Shown here piece after piece: positions 17,864 through 27,213 of a stretch of DNA of 64,000 nucleotides. The stretch spans positions 62,001 to 126,000 of the forward strand of contig NZ_CP044012.1 of assembly GCF_016864555.1 (NCBI RefSeq), read 5' to 3'. The DNA is from Sinorhizobium sp. BG8. GTDB taxonomy: Bacteria > Pseudomonadota > Alphaproteobacteria > Rhizobiales > Rhizobiaceae. The notes under the pieces are model-generated. The model saw nothing but the letters and a program-made list of their open reading frames with translations, was not told where the DNA came from and did not search any database. Every line of letters starts with the position of its first letter. The first letter of the stretch is position 1. Both the position numbers and the translations under genes were made by a program.

Positions 17864-18813
17864 GCCACAACTCCCCGGTGCCCAGAGAAACCCGCTTTTG
17901 CCAGGAAGGCGCGGCTGGCCGACAGGTCGTCGAGGACGCTGCCCGAGTTGCGAGGATCCCGCTCCTGCTCGATTGTGATGTAACCGCCGTAACCGAGCTC
18001 GGTCAGGAGCGCCCGGATGGCGGCATAGTCTATCGAACCGCGCCCTATGGGACACATGACGCCCTTGGCACACGCATCAAAAAAGCGAATCCGCTCGTCC
18101 ATGACCTCGCGAAATACTCGCGAGTCGATGTCCTTGAAATGGATGTAGTCGACACGATCCCAGTAGCGGCGGAGCGTGGCGACGGGGTCCATCCCGGAGT
18201 AGGTCATATGTCCGGTGTCGAGGCAGAGACCCGCCAGGTCAGCCGGGAGGTCGTTGACGACACGCTCAATCTCATCCGCGAATTCTATGTAGCCTCCGGC
18301 GTGCGGATGTATGGTGGCCCGCACCCCATATCGGTCCCGGGCAAGCGCTGCGATGGCGCGGATGTTATCGAGCATCCCGTTCCACGAACTGTCATCGAGC
18401 CGCGGAGCACGGTCGGAATGTCCGGCCGCGTAGTCCCGCTCGTCGTGCCCCCAATCCATCACCGTCAGATAGGGCGCGTCGAAGCGCTGCCCTTTGTGCG
18501 TATCCGGTTTGGGCAAGCGCGTGATTAGATCGCAAATCTGGTCTGTCTGATGCAAAAGGTTGTCGCGGTTTGACGGGGAAACGAGATCGTCGAAGATCGT
18601 TCCCGCGACGATTTTCAAGCCGCGCGAAGATAGCGCGCTGGATACGAGGTCGTGGTCCAATGGCAGGTAGCCGTAAGGCCCAAGCTCAAGTCCGCCGAAA
18701 CCCGCGTCTTTCGCCTCATCCAAGACTCTCTCCCATTCTGGGAGATGCGGGTTTCTTACATCGTCGACACCCCAGCAGCAGGGCGCGGTCGTGATTGTAA
18801 TGGGGTTCGTCAT
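17860..18813 (-). CDS. iolE: Inosose dehydratase-like TIM barrel (IolE / MocC type)
   Basis: This 317-residue sugar-isomerase-fold protein is the best candidate for 2-keto-myo-inositol dehydratase. It begins MTNPITITTAPCCWGVDD, and the APxxWG start is typical of the IolE/MocC group. TIHPHAGGYIE, LCLDTGHMTYSGMDP and YIHFKDID carry the conserved metal-binding His, Asp and Glu of the barrel. GGAGG precedes the ATG at 18813. It is coupled to iolC by a 4-bp overlap. With three further TIM barrels in the operon, exact assignment is by position and by the N-terminal motif; a MocC (rhizopine) role is the alternative. Confidence 0.78.
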   Translation of the reverse strand: MTNPITITTAPCCWGVDDVRNPHLPEWERVLDEAKDAGFGGLELGPYGYLPLDHDLVSSALSSRGLKIVAGTIFDDLVSPSNRDNLLHQTDQICDLITRLPKPDTHKGQRFDAPYLTVMDWGHDERDYAAGHSDRAPRLDDSSWNGMLDNIRAIAALARDRYGVRATIHPHAGGYIEFADEIERVVNDLPADLAGLCLDTGHMTYSGMDPVATLRRYWDRVDYIHFKDIDSRVFREVMDERIRFFDACAKGVMCPIGRGSIDYAAIRALLTELGYGGYITIEQERDPRNSGSVLDDLSASRAFLAKAGFSGHRGVVA

Positions 18814-18862
18814 ATAGCCTCCAGAAAAGCCCAAGCCTTCACAACGGCTCAGGCGCGGCCGA

Positions 18863-19804
18863 TCAGCGGCTAATTGTGGCTTGGAGTGCATCGATGGAGC
18901 TTTGAATGCCCGCATCGGTCGACATGGTGAAGTCTTCCATTTCCAGGCTGACCCAGCCGTTGTACCCGACCATCCGGACCACGGAGAAAAACTCCTTCCA
19001 CCATTGCAGATCATGGCCCGCGCCGACGGCGACATAGTTCCATGACCGGTTGGCGACGTCGGTGACTTCCTTCAGTTCGAGAAGGCCGTTGACGTCGGCA
19101 AGCCCCCGTTCGATGCGCGTATCCTTGCCGTGGCAATGGTGGATGGCAGGGCCCAGAGCGCGTGCGGACGCTATGGGATCGGCCCCCATCCACATGAGAT
19201 GCGATGGGTCGAGGTTCATGCCGACGGTCGGTCCGACCTCGTTGCGCAGCCGGAAAAGTGTTTCCGGGTTCCAGACGAGCATGGCCGAAAAATTCTCGAG
19301 CGCGTATCGCTCGACTCCGGCCTCCCTGGCGAGCTTCACCAGGTCGTGCCACAGGGGAAACGCGCGATCCTCCCACTGATACCGGTCCCGCTCGGGCATT
19401 TCGCCCGGCCAACTTTTTGTATAGACGAGCCAATTCGGAACCGTGTCGCCGGGAGCCGCTTCCGGCAGACCGGACATCGTGACAATCGTCTTGACGCCGA
19501 TCTCGCCCGCGAGACGAACGGTGTCCTCCATCTCCTTGCGGTGGCGCTTGCCCATATCGCCTGGGTCGAGCGGATTGGCCGAGCAGTTCAGCGCCGCGAT
19601 CTGCAGACCGCGCGCCTCAATCTCCTTCAGCTTCTGTCTCAGAGTGCCCCTGTCCGCCAGGAGCGCGTCGGCCCGAAAGTGCGGTGCGGGCGACCATCCG
19701 CCGCCGGTCATCTCAATGCCCTCGACGCCTAGTTTCACGCACTTGTCGAGCATCTCGGTGAACGAGAGATTGCCCATCACATCGGTGCAAATGGAAAGCT
19801 TCAT
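18863..19804 (-). CDS. Sugar phosphate isomerase/epimerase-like TIM barrel
   Basis: This is a 313-residue xylose-isomerase-like barrel of unassigned substrate. It begins MKLSICTDVMGNLSFTEMLD. LGVEGIEMTGGGW, YALENFSAMLVW, MNLDPSHLMWMGADP, HCHGKDT and VSLEMED place the Glu, Asp and His metal ligands in the usual strands. It lies between the Gfo/Idh gene and iolE in the inositol operon. A reasonable inference is epimerisation or isomerisation of an inosose or a modified inositol. Neither RBS nor context defines it further. Confidence 0.8.
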   Translation of the reverse strand: MKLSICTDVMGNLSFTEMLDKCVKLGVEGIEMTGGGWSPAPHFRADALLADRGTLRQKLKEIEARGLQIAALNCSANPLDPGDMGKRHRKEMEDTVRLAGEIGVKTIVTMSGLPEAAPGDTVPNWLVYTKSWPGEMPERDRYQWEDRAFPLWHDLVKLAREAGVERYALENFSAMLVWNPETLFRLRNEVGPTVGMNLDPSHLMWMGADPIASARALGPAIHHCHGKDTRIERGLADVNGLLELKEVTDVANRSWNYVAVGAGHDLQWWKEFFSVVRMVGYNGWVSLEMEDFTMSTDAGIQSSIDALQATISR

Positions 19805-19861
19805 GATGCTCAGTCCTGAAAAAGAGGGCGCGCCTAGCGCGCGCCCAGTTGGGGAGGAGGG

Positions 19862-21034
19862 TTATTTGAAATCGACCCACTCGGCGCCCGCGTCAGCCGA
19901 GCGGACGCAGTTTTCGAGCCACCGAACACCTTCCGTACCGGCTCTGATGCCTGGGTAGTGGTGGGTCTTCAGGAATGCTTCGTCGCCGCGCTTTTTCGCG
20001 TCGATAGCCTGGCCGATCCAAAGGTAGATATTGGACCAGCTATCACCGAGGCCTTCCGTGTGCAGCGCGCCCATGCGGTCGACCGCGAGACTTTCCTCTT
20101 CGAGGTAAGGCATCCCGTGATGCAGGGTACGACTGGGCTCTCCCTGCACTTCGTAGATCAACTGGTCTGGATGAGAGTCTGACCACTCGACGGAGGCCTT
20201 TGAGCCTACGAAACGATAACGTTGGGAGCCCATGTTGCCCGCATTCACGGACGAGACCCAAAGGCGGCCCCGCGCACCATTGTCGTAATGCATCAGGACC
20301 GTTGCATGGTCCTCAAGAGGTGCGCGTGTCGGGATGAATGCCTTGCGGTCGCAAAGCAGCCTCTCGATATGCATATGCGGCAACACGACTTCGGAGAGAT
20401 AGTAGAGGTGCGTGCCGATGTCGCCGAGAACGAAGGTCGGCCCCGCCGTAGCCGGATTCGTACGCCATCTGACGGCCTCGCCGGCACCGGTGTCGTCGCC
20501 GGAGTTGAAGCCATGGGTATATTGCATGTCGACGATGCGGATATCGCCGAGCATGCCCTTCCTGACCATCGCGGCCATCTGATGAACCAGAGGATGGCCA
20601 GTGAACCCGTAAGTCACGCCGACGATCAGCCCCTTCCTTTCGGCGAGTTCCGCCACTTCCTCGCATTCGGCGACAGTGAAGAACAACGGCTTTTCGCAGA
20701 TGACGTGCAGCCCGGCCTCCAGGCAAGCCTTGGTGATCTCGTAGTGCGTGAAGTTCGGCGTTGCGATCGAGACGACCTCGACGCCGTCGCTCCGCCCCGC
20801 CTCGCCTGCAATCAGTTCCTGATAGGTGGCGTAGCAGCGATCCCCGGCAACTCCGAGGCCGGTACCGAAATCGCGACCTCGCTCCGCATCGAGATCGAAT
20901 GCGCCAGCGAGCAGCCGATAAGTGCCATCCCTGAGCGCCCCGGTGCGGTGCTTGTACCCCACCTGCCCGGTGCGTCCGCCACCAACCATGCCCCAGCGAA
21001 GCGGGCGCGAAATCTTCATTTCTCCGTTGATCAT
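19862..21034 (-). CDS. Gfo/Idh/MocA family oxidoreductase
   Basis: This is a 390-residue NAD(P)-dependent dehydrogenase. The Rossmann start reads RWGMVGGGRTGQVG (about residues 13-26). CEKPL (about residue 107) carries the conserved lysine, and the C-terminal substrate domain is of normal length for the GFO/IDH group. It accompanies IolG in the same operon, so it may oxidise another inositol isomer (for example scyllo-inositol) or the product of a TIM-barrel enzyme; this is inference. AGGA precedes the ATG at 21034. It differs from IolG over most of its length and is not a recent duplicate. Confidence 0.88.
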   Translation of the reverse strand: MINGEMKISRPLRWGMVGGGRTGQVGYKHRTGALRDGTYRLLAGAFDLDAERGRDFGTGLGVAGDRCYATYQELIAGEAGRSDGVEVVSIATPNFTHYEITKACLEAGLHVICEKPLFFTVAECEEVAELAERKGLIVGVTYGFTGHPLVHQMAAMVRKGMLGDIRIVDMQYTHGFNSGDDTGAGEAVRWRTNPATAGPTFVLGDIGTHLYYLSEVVLPHMHIERLLCDRKAFIPTRAPLEDHATVLMHYDNGARGRLWVSSVNAGNMGSQRYRFVGSKASVEWSDSHPDQLIYEVQGEPSRTLHHGMPYLEEESLAVDRMGALHTEGLGDSWSNIYLWIGQAIDAKKRGDEAFLKTHHYPGIRAGTEGVRWLENCVRSADAGAEWVDFK

Positions 21035-21066
21035 CTTCTGACGTTCCTAAAAATTGGCCCCACGGT

Positions 21067-22092
21067 TCATTCCGCCGCGATAGCGGTCGGCGGCCCGTAG
21101 AGGGCGGGTTTTGCTACCATGTTGACTGGTTCAAGGAGGCCGCTCGCGACAGCGCGAAGCGCGGCGTCGGCCACGAGCGTGGCCGCGTATCCGTCCCACG
21201 TCGACGGGCCTGTCGCGGTGCCCCGCGAGGCGGCCACAATCCATTCCCGAAATTCCTGGTCGTAGGCTTCGATGAAGCGCTCACGCCAGTCCTCCGGGAT
21301 CGCCTGACGAATCCCATTCGCATCGGAAATCATCGGTGCGGGACGGTTTGGAAGTGCCACCACCCCCGCCTCGCAACTGACCTCGCCGCGGATGTCGTAT
21401 CCGTAGGCAATGTTTACCGAGATCTCGACGTCGACCAACGCACCCGATGCCATGTGCAGAAGCACAAAGACTGGATCACGCAGCTCGCCGCCGCGCGAAG
21501 ACCGGCGTGGCACGCGCACTTCCACGCCGGCAACCTCGTCGGAAAGAAGCCAACGGGAGATATCCGCGTCGTGCACGAGCGTGTCGTTCAGCGGCATTTC
21601 CGATGTGTAGAGTCCCTCGGGCACGGACGCATTGCGATGCACGGAGTGAAACATGAGAGGCGCGCCGAGTTTTCCATTGTCGACCACCGCCTTGAGGCGG
21701 CGATAGTCAGCGTCGAAACGGCGCATGAATCCTACCTGGACGAGACGCCGCCCATGGGTCACCTCCGCCTCCATGACGTGAAGTGCGGCCGCTTCAGATG
21801 TCACGAGAGGCTTTTCGCAAAATACGGGCTTGCCGGCGGCGATGCAGGCGAGCAGTTGCTCCTCGTGCGCCGGCCCCCAAGAGCAGATGACCACGGCCTG
21901 CACTTCTTTTGAGGCAATCAGAGCCGTCGGGGTGGTGAAAACCTCCGCCCCCTCTGGGGCAGCGGCGGCGGCGCGCGCTTGATCGATATCGGTAACTCCC
22001 ACGATCCTTGCACCGGAGAGCGTTTTCGTAAGGCGACGGATATGATCCTGCCCGATCATTCCGGTTCCGATGACGCCAACCTGAAGGGTCAT
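21067..22092 (-). CDS. iolG: Inositol 2-dehydrogenase IolG
   Basis: IolG oxidises myo-inositol (and often D-chiro-inositol) to the inosose with NAD+. The 341-residue protein has the nucleotide motif [12 protein letters not shown] (residues 6-17). EKPL gives catalytic Lys94. VGFMRRFD and LVHDADI carry Asp170 and His174, which align with Lys97, Asp172 and His176 of the Bacillus enzyme as I recall them. The ATG at 22092 overlaps the iolH stop by four bases; the frame upstream lies inside iolH. It is the first oxidation step in this operon. Confidence 0.92.
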   Translation of the reverse strand: MTLQVGVIGTGMIGQDHIRRLTKTLSGARIVGVTDIDQARAAAAAPEGAEVFTTPTALIASKEVQAVVICSWGPAHEEQLLACIAAGKPVFCEKPLVTSEAAALHVMEAEVTHGRRLVQVGFMRRFDADYRRLKAVVDNGKLGAPLMFHSVHRNASVPEGLYTSEMPLNDTLVHDADISRWLLSDEVAGVEVRVPRRSSRGGELRDPVFVLLHMASGALVDVEISVNIAYGYDIRGEVSCEAGVVALPNRPAPMISDANGIRQAIPEDWRERFIEAYDQEFREWIVAASRGTATGPSTWDGYAATLVADAALRAVASGLLEPVNMVAKPALYGPPTAIAAE

Positions 22093-22994
22093 TTCGCCCC
22101 CCAGTATTTCTCGATGTAACGCTGCATCTCGGCGCGCATGAAGCGTCCCGAATGGTCGGCCTTGTCTTCCCAAGCGAAGACGCAGGCAGTCATGATGCCG
22201 TCGAAACCGATCTCGCCCAGCGTGCCAAAGAATTCATCCCAAGGAACCTCGCCCTGGCCGATGTTCAGGTGCTGGTGCACGCGGGCCTGTGTGCCGGGCG
22301 GGTTGAGGATGTAGCGCAAGCCCGACGAGGCCTTGTGGTTGAAGGTATCGCCGACATGGACGTGGGCGAGAACGTCCTTCGCCTCGCGCAGCATCGCCTT
22401 GGTATCGTCGCCGAAGTAGAAGGTGTGCGGCGCGCAGTAGAGAAACGTTACGTTCTTCGAATTGATCGTGCGGATGATGTCGAGGGCCGGCTGCAGCGTC
22501 TCGCACCAGTCTTCAGGATGCGGCTCGACATTGAGCTGAATGCCTTCGCGTTCGAAGATTGGCACCAGCTCTTCCATGGAACGCCACCAGGCATCCTCGC
22601 AGGCCTCGATCATCGAACCTGTATGGCAGCAATAGCAGGAGCCCTTGTCCGGATGCGGGCCGCGGCCGAACTCGGAGTTCATCGTGTCGACTTCCATCTC
22701 GACCGCGATCTCGATGGCGCGCTTCCAGTGTTTCACTGCGGCCTGGCGCTCGGCTTCGTCATTGGACGCCCAGCGGTACATGGGCAGAAGCGACGCAATG
22801 CCGACGCCGCTTTCCCTCAGCGCTTTCTTGAAGCTCTTCATTCGCTCCGGAAAGACGCGTGGCGCCTTGAACCATTCGAGAAAATCGCCGCGGGGCGAGA
22901 GTTCGATCCACTCGTAGCCGAGCTCGGCCACTTTCCGGGGTAATTCCTCCAGCGAAAGATGGCGATGCATAAACGGGTCCAGTGCGATCTTCAT
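22089..22994 (-). CDS. iolH: IolH-like TIM-barrel isomerase
   Basis: This is a 301-residue sugar isomerase-like protein with the IolH-type opening [20 protein letters not shown] and [13 protein letters not shown]. The metal-site segments [28 protein letters not shown] and [15 protein letters not shown] follow in order. IolH occurs in many inositol loci; its reaction is not firmly established. The ATG at 22994 has a strong GGAGG; a TTG four codons upstream is less likely. It is the first catabolic gene after the transporter genes, separated from the ATPase gene by 95 bp. Confidence 0.78.
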   Translation of the reverse strand: MKIALDPFMHRHLSLEELPRKVAELGYEWIELSPRGDFLEWFKAPRVFPERMKSFKKALRESGVGIASLLPMYRWASNDEAERQAAVKHWKRAIEIAVEMEVDTMNSEFGRGPHPDKGSCYCCHTGSMIEACEDAWWRSMEELVPIFEREGIQLNVEPHPEDWCETLQPALDIIRTINSKNVTFLYCAPHTFYFGDDTKAMLREAKDVLAHVHVGDTFNHKASSGLRYILNPPGTQARVHQHLNIGQGEVPWDEFFGTLGEIGFDGIMTACVFAWEDKADHSGRFMRAEMQRYIEKYWGAK

Positions 22995-23089
22995 TGCGAC
23001 CTCCAAATTTGGACGCAGATCTCCATTCAGCTCCGGCGGTGGTCGAAGCTGTGCGCCCTGTTCAATTGCGGTTCTGATGCCGTCAGCGT

Positions 23090-23914
23090 TTATTGAACGG
23101 GTGGCGGCGCGTGCCCGTCGTGAGTGTCCATGTAGGTCTCGATCTGGGCCTCCAGATCGGCCATCGTTTCTCCGCCTGCCATGAGATCCGTAATCTCCTC
23201 GCGGGTCTTCTCTCCCCGTCGGAAATCGGCCGCGATCGCGCCGCGGATCAGGACAGCGAAATGGTCACCGACGGTCATGGCATGCATGACCTGGTGGGTG
23301 ATGAAGATCACTGCCAACCCTCGTCGCTTCGCCTCGTTCACGATCCGCAACACGTGCGCTGCCTGCTTCACGCCGAGTGCCGCTGTGGGCTCGTCAAGGA
23401 TCAGCACACGGGCGCCGAGGTGCACCGCGCGCGCGATTGCAAGGGATTGGCGTTCGCCGCCCGAGAGACCGCCGACAAGGCGATCTCCATCATCGATCCG
23501 GGTAATGCCAAAGTCCTGCACCGCTTTCACGGCAATCTCGTTGGCCCTCTTGCGGTCATAGATCTTGAATGGACCCCAGCCCTTCGTCGGTTCCACGCCG
23601 ACGAAGAAGGAGCGTCCAATCGACATCAGAGGAAAGGTGCCTCCGAACTGGTGCACTGTCGAAATGCCCATTTCCTGGGCTTGGCGCGGACCGCTGAACT
23701 CGACCGGCTTGCCGTCCATCAAGATCGTGCCACGGGTTGGTTTGTGTACTCCGGCGAGAGTCTTGATCAGGGTGGATTTTCCAGCGCCATTGTCACCCAG
23801 AAGGCAGAGTACTTCGCCGCCCCGGACATTGAGCGAGATGTCATGCAGCACGTCGATCGGGCCAAAGCTTTTGTCGACATTCTTGAGTTCGATGATAGGG
23901 GTGTTGCTAGACAT
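23090..23914 (-). CDS. Inositol/sugar ABC transporter ATPase (single-domain, FrcA-like)
   Basis: This is the ATP-binding subunit of a ribose/fructose-type importer. It is 274 residues long with one nucleotide-binding domain: Walker A GDNGAGKST (residues 40-48), Q-loop near VHQFGG, signature LSGGERQ, Walker B VLILDEP and H-loop ITHQ. Most CUT2-family ATPases (RbsA) have two such domains and about 500 residues, so this is the short FrcA-like form. The ATG at 23914 follows the permease stop by ten bases. It ends in a proline-rich tail. Confidence 0.9.
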   Translation of the reverse strand: MSSNTPIIELKNVDKSFGPIDVLHDISLNVRGGEVLCLLGDNGAGKSTLIKTLAGVHKPTRGTILMDGKPVEFSGPRQAQEMGISTVHQFGGTFPLMSIGRSFFVGVEPTKGWGPFKIYDRKRANEIAVKAVQDFGITRIDDGDRLVGGLSGGERQSLAIARAVHLGARVLILDEPTAALGVKQAAHVLRIVNEAKRRGLAVIFITHQVMHAMTVGDHFAVLIRGAIAADFRRGEKTREEITDLMAGGETMADLEAQIETYMDTHDGHAPPPVQ

Positions 23915-23924
23915 GGTCGGCCCT

Positions 23925-24920
23925 CTACTTTCTCTTCGGCGCATAGTTCAGTGCTATCCGCCTGAACGCGTTGTTCATCAGTACGGCGGCCATAAGCGTC
24001 ACGCCGATGATCAGACTGGACCAGTTACGATCGATGTCCGTGAAATAGATGCCCTGGTTCACGATCGCGAAGGTGAGCGCGCCAAGGAATATCCCTGCGA
24101 CGGAGCCAAAGCCCCCGGTGAGCAGGACACCGCCCACGACGATGGAGACGATCGTGTTGAAGATGTAGTTCATTCCGCCGGAAACCTGCGCGGAGTTGAA
24201 GAGGATCGCCCCGCACATTCCAACAAAGGACGCAGCGACGCTCGACAGCACGAACAGGCCTATTTTGACGCGATCGGTGGGAATTCCGGCGTTTCGCGCG
24301 CTGATCTCGTCTCCCCCCATTGCGAAGATCCAGTTGCCGTAGCGGGTTGAGTGGAGGACGAAGCCGAAGACGACCGTCAGAGCGAGCCACCAAAGGATGA
24401 TCACTTGGAATTTGCCACCGATAAGCTGCCCAAAGATTGTTTTGGCCCAGACCGGTGCATCGAGAGGAACCGAGGCGGCTCCGGTAAGAAGCACGGAGCC
24501 TGCGAGAACGAGCCCCTGCACCGCAACCAATGTTCCAAGCGTGATGATCAGGGAAGGCACGCTCGTGCGGACTGCAAGCACACCGTTCACCAGTCCCACG
24601 AGAACGCCGAAGCCGAGCGCACCCAACATACCAACCACGATCGGCAACTCGTAATAGCCGGACAGAATTGCGATAGACATCGAACCGGCGGGGATCATGG
24701 CTCCTATGGAGATATCGATCTCGCCCGCAATCATTAGGAGACCAACGGGCAAGGCGACGATACCGAGGTTCGCGGCAAAATTTACCCAGCTCGCAGCGCC
24801 GAACAGTGAAGTAAGGCTGACGCCGCCGAAGAAGACATAGAAGGCAATCACCGCGATGAAGCTCAGCACGGCACCGAACTCCGGTCGGCGCACGACAGGC
24901 AAGATGGAAAAGCCGTTCAT
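23925..24920 (-). CDS. ABC transporter permease (CUT2/RbsC type), second of two
   Basis: This is a 331-residue membrane subunit with about 9-10 hydrophobic helices. It contains the RbsC-family block NLGIVALPVGLLMIAGEIDISIG and AMGGDEISARNAGIPTDRVKIGLFVLS, the cytoplasmic coupling segment. It resembles the neighbouring permease (24931-25980) along its length, so the pair probably forms a heterodimer through ancient duplication. It starts ten bases after the stop of the first permease. Confidence 0.9.
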   Translation of the reverse strand: MNGFSILPVVRRPEFGAVLSFIAVIAFYVFFGGVSLTSLFGAASWVNFAANLGIVALPVGLLMIAGEIDISIGAMIPAGSMSIAILSGYYELPIVVGMLGALGFGVLVGLVNGVLAVRTSVPSLIITLGTLVAVQGLVLAGSVLLTGAASVPLDAPVWAKTIFGQLIGGKFQVIILWWLALTVVFGFVLHSTRYGNWIFAMGGDEISARNAGIPTDRVKIGLFVLSSVAASFVGMCGAILFNSAQVSGGMNYIFNTIVSIVVGGVLLTGGFGSVAGIFLGALTFAIVNQGIYFTDIDRNWSSLIIGVTLMAAVLMNNAFRRIALNYAPKRK

Positions 24921-24930
24921 TTCTTGGCCC

Positions 24931-25980
24931 TCACTTCTTCTTCTTCGTTGCGTAGGACATGGCCATCAGCCGGAACCTGTCATTCGTCATGACGGCGATC
25001 AGCAGGAGTGCGCCGATAATGACGCTACCCAGGTTCGGATCGATGCCGGTGAAGTAGATGCCTTGGTTCACGATCGCGAAAGTGAGCGTGCCGAAGACGA
25101 TGCCAACCACTGATCCCGCGCCGCCGGTCAAGAGCACTCCGCCGATGACCACGCACATGATCGAATTGAAGATGAACGACTGCCCTGCGAGAACCTGCGC
25201 GCTTTGGTAGACGAAGACCTGGGTCACGCCGACAAACGCCGCACAGAAGCCCGACAGCATGTAGAGCGCAACGGTCAGCCTTCCCGTCGGGATACCCGCG
25301 TTGCGTGCCGACACCTTGTCTCCTCCCAGAGCGAAGATCCAATTGCCCACAGGCGAAATGTGCAGCAGGTAAAAGAACACGCAGACGAACAGTGCCCACC
25401 AGAAGATTCCTATTTGGAACATTCCGCCGATGAACTGGCCGAGGATTGCCTTGGCGGTCGGGCTCGGGACAAGCGATACGCCAGTGCTGCCGGCGATGAG
25501 CACCGTAAAGCCCAGGGTCAAACCCATGACGGCGAACATCGAGCCGATGGTCACGATCAGGGACGGCACGGCGGTACGATTGACCACGTATCCGTTGACC
25601 AGACCGACGACGAGCCCGACGCCGAGGCCAGCGAGAATACCCACCAATTCGGGAAAGCCGTAGTGACCGGTAACGATGGCCACCGTGAGGGATGCCGCCG
25701 GTATCACGGCGCCGATCGAGAGATCCATTTCCCCCGCGATCATCAGCAGCCCGATTGGTAGAGCGACAATTCCGATTTCGGCCGCAACATTGAGCCAACT
25801 TGCATAGCCGGCCGGGGACAGGAACACCCCTCCGCCGAGTATGGCGAAGAAGACGAACACCGCGATCAAGCCCAGGAGCGAGCCTGCTTCGGGTCGACGT
25901 GCGAGCTGCCCTATCATCTCTTTGACATCTTGGCCGCCCGAAGCGACCGATGAGGTATGCACACCACTTGTCGTATTCAT
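24931..25980 (-). CDS. ABC transporter permease (CUT2/RbsC type), first of two
   Basis: This is a 349-residue membrane subunit with the RbsC-type motif EIGIVALPIGLLMIAGEMDLSIGAVIPA and the coupling segment ALGGDKVSARNAGIPTGR. The C-terminus ends in a lysine run (ATKKKK). It has an extra hydrophilic N-terminus (residues 1-30). The start at 25980 (MNTTSGVHT) is preferred over an in-frame ATG at 26022. It lies 102 bp after the binding-protein stop, with a hairpin in between, and forms a heterodimeric pore with the next gene (inferred). Confidence 0.88.
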   Translation of the reverse strand: MNTTSGVHTSSVASGGQDVKEMIGQLARRPEAGSLLGLIAVFVFFAILGGGVFLSPAGYASWLNVAAEIGIVALPIGLLMIAGEMDLSIGAVIPAASLTVAIVTGHYGFPELVGILAGLGVGLVVGLVNGYVVNRTAVPSLIVTIGSMFAVMGLTLGFTVLIAGSTGVSLVPSPTAKAILGQFIGGMFQIGIFWWALFVCVFFYLLHISPVGNWIFALGGDKVSARNAGIPTGRLTVALYMLSGFCAAFVGVTQVFVYQSAQVLAGQSFIFNSIMCVVIGGVLLTGGAGSVVGIVFGTLTFAIVNQGIYFTGIDPNLGSVIIGALLLIAVMTNDRFRLMAMSYATKKKK

Positions 25981-26045
25981 TTGATACCACCAAATGAAGT
26001 CAACGACCGGAACGGTCGGCACGGTTGCAGGATGGAAGCCGCCCG

Positions 26046-26083
26046 CCTCGCTGGCAGACAGCTTCGCAGCTTCAGCGAGCGGC
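26046..26083 (-). other. Intergenic hairpin after the inositol-type binding-protein gene
   Basis: CTCGCTG pairs with CAGCGAG across a 19-nt inner region that itself contains AGCT repeats. It lies just after the binding-protein stop and before the permease start. It may slow read-through or protect the upstream mRNA end. It is weaker than the comparable hairpins at 49477 and 58341. Confidence 0.35.
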
Positions 26084-27057
26084 TAGCGCGCGCCCGCCTT
26101 CACGCCAGCCAATGTGGCATCGACGTTCGACGAGTCGATCACTCCGGGACCCGTCAGGATTTCCCGGGTTGGTACCGTGAGGCCGTAGTTGACCTTCCCG
26201 TTCAGGATGGAAACGGCCAGAAAACCCTGCAGATAGCCCTGCTGGTCGATTGCGCAAAGTTGAGTGCCATTCTTGATGTTGCCCAGAATGGTCTCGTCCA
26301 TGTTCATGCCGCAGACCTTTACCTGCCCTTGCTTTCCGGCTTGGGTCACCCCGTTCACGGCGGAGTTCGTGTCGACGTTGCCGATTGCAAACACGGCATT
26401 GATCTCCGGATGTTGGAGCAGGTGCGCCTTGAGCGCCTGCGCCACAGCGGTGGCGGAGCCGAAGGACGTCGCTGGCAATGGCAGCGCCGAACCGACCCCG
26501 CCGCCTTCCGTCACGCCATCGGTCATGCCTTTGCAGAAGGCTTCGATGTTGGCCGCTCCGGGCAAAGTGTTGAGGCAGACGGCATTCTTCAGGTCGTGCT
26601 TGGCGAAGTAGGCTCCGGCGGCCTTGCCCGACAGGTAGTCGTTTGAGCCGACATAGTTCATTGCACCGAGCCGGTCCGCGGCTTCGATGCCGCCGGCATT
26701 GTAGATTACCAGGGGAATGCCGGCATCCACGACCGCCTTGAACGCGGGATCCATCGCTTCGGGCACCCAGTCAGGCCCGACGATGGCATCGGCACCCTGA
26801 TCTATCGCCTGGCGGATCAGTTCAGCCGCGTCCACTCCCAGGTTGTCGTAGTTCTGCGGGCCAAGCCAGGTCACTTTTCCTCCCTGGGCTTCCACGACCT
26901 TGCCGGCATCCTCGGCGCCACGCTTCACGATCGACCAGAAGGGATCGTCGGGCTTTCCACCGACAACGAAGATATTGGCGGCCAAAACCGCGGTGGCTGT
27001 GCATGTAACAATGGCAGTAATCGACACGGTTGCCGCGAGGTGGCGCAACTTGCTCAT
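26083..27057 (-). CDS. Periplasmic sugar-binding protein (RbsB-like, probably inositol)
   Basis: This is a 324-residue periplasmic binding protein. A signal peptide (about residues 1-26, ending AVLAA) is followed by NIFVVGGKPDDPFW, the start of a peripla_BP_4 (RbsB) fold. Residues such as VGPDWVPEAM, VIYNAGG and MNYVGSNDYLSGKAA line the predicted sugar cleft. GGAGG precedes the ATG. It is the promoter-proximal gene of the 13-gene operon, so it is probably the most highly made. Inositol as ligand is inferred from the downstream iol genes. Confidence 0.88.
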   Translation of the reverse strand: MSKLRHLAATVSITAIVTCTATAVLAANIFVVGGKPDDPFWSIVKRGAEDAGKVVEAQGGKVTWLGPQNYDNLGVDAAELIRQAIDQGADAIVGPDWVPEAMDPAFKAVVDAGIPLVIYNAGGIEAADRLGAMNYVGSNDYLSGKAAGAYFAKHDLKNAVCLNTLPGAANIEAFCKGMTDGVTEGGGVGSALPLPATSFGSATAVAQALKAHLLQHPEINAVFAIGNVDTNSAVNGVTQAGKQGQVKVCGMNMDETILGNIKNGTQLCAIDQQGYLQGFLAVSILNGKVNYGLTVPTREILTGPGVIDSSNVDATLAGVKAGAR

Positions 27058-27213
27058 TTCGGTGTCCTCCCATGGCCGGGCCCGTCGCCTCGGCCGTGAA
27101 GGAATTCATATCTAATACTTGAATTTCCACCAATAACAAATAACAATTAATGTGTAAAACGTGTCATCTTGTGTCATTCACGATGAAACAAACACAATGC
27201 CAAGGAGGCCACC
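27058..27213. promoter_or_regulatory. Divergent promoter region of the inositol operon and its LacI gene
   Basis: This 156-bp AT-rich spacer separates two divergent genes. The repeat GTGTCAT occurs at 27161-27167 and 27171-27177, ten bases apart, that is one helical turn. TCAT and ATGA also bracket CACG at 27174-27187. These are candidate LacI-type operator elements, though not a perfect palindrome. Confidence 0.5.
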
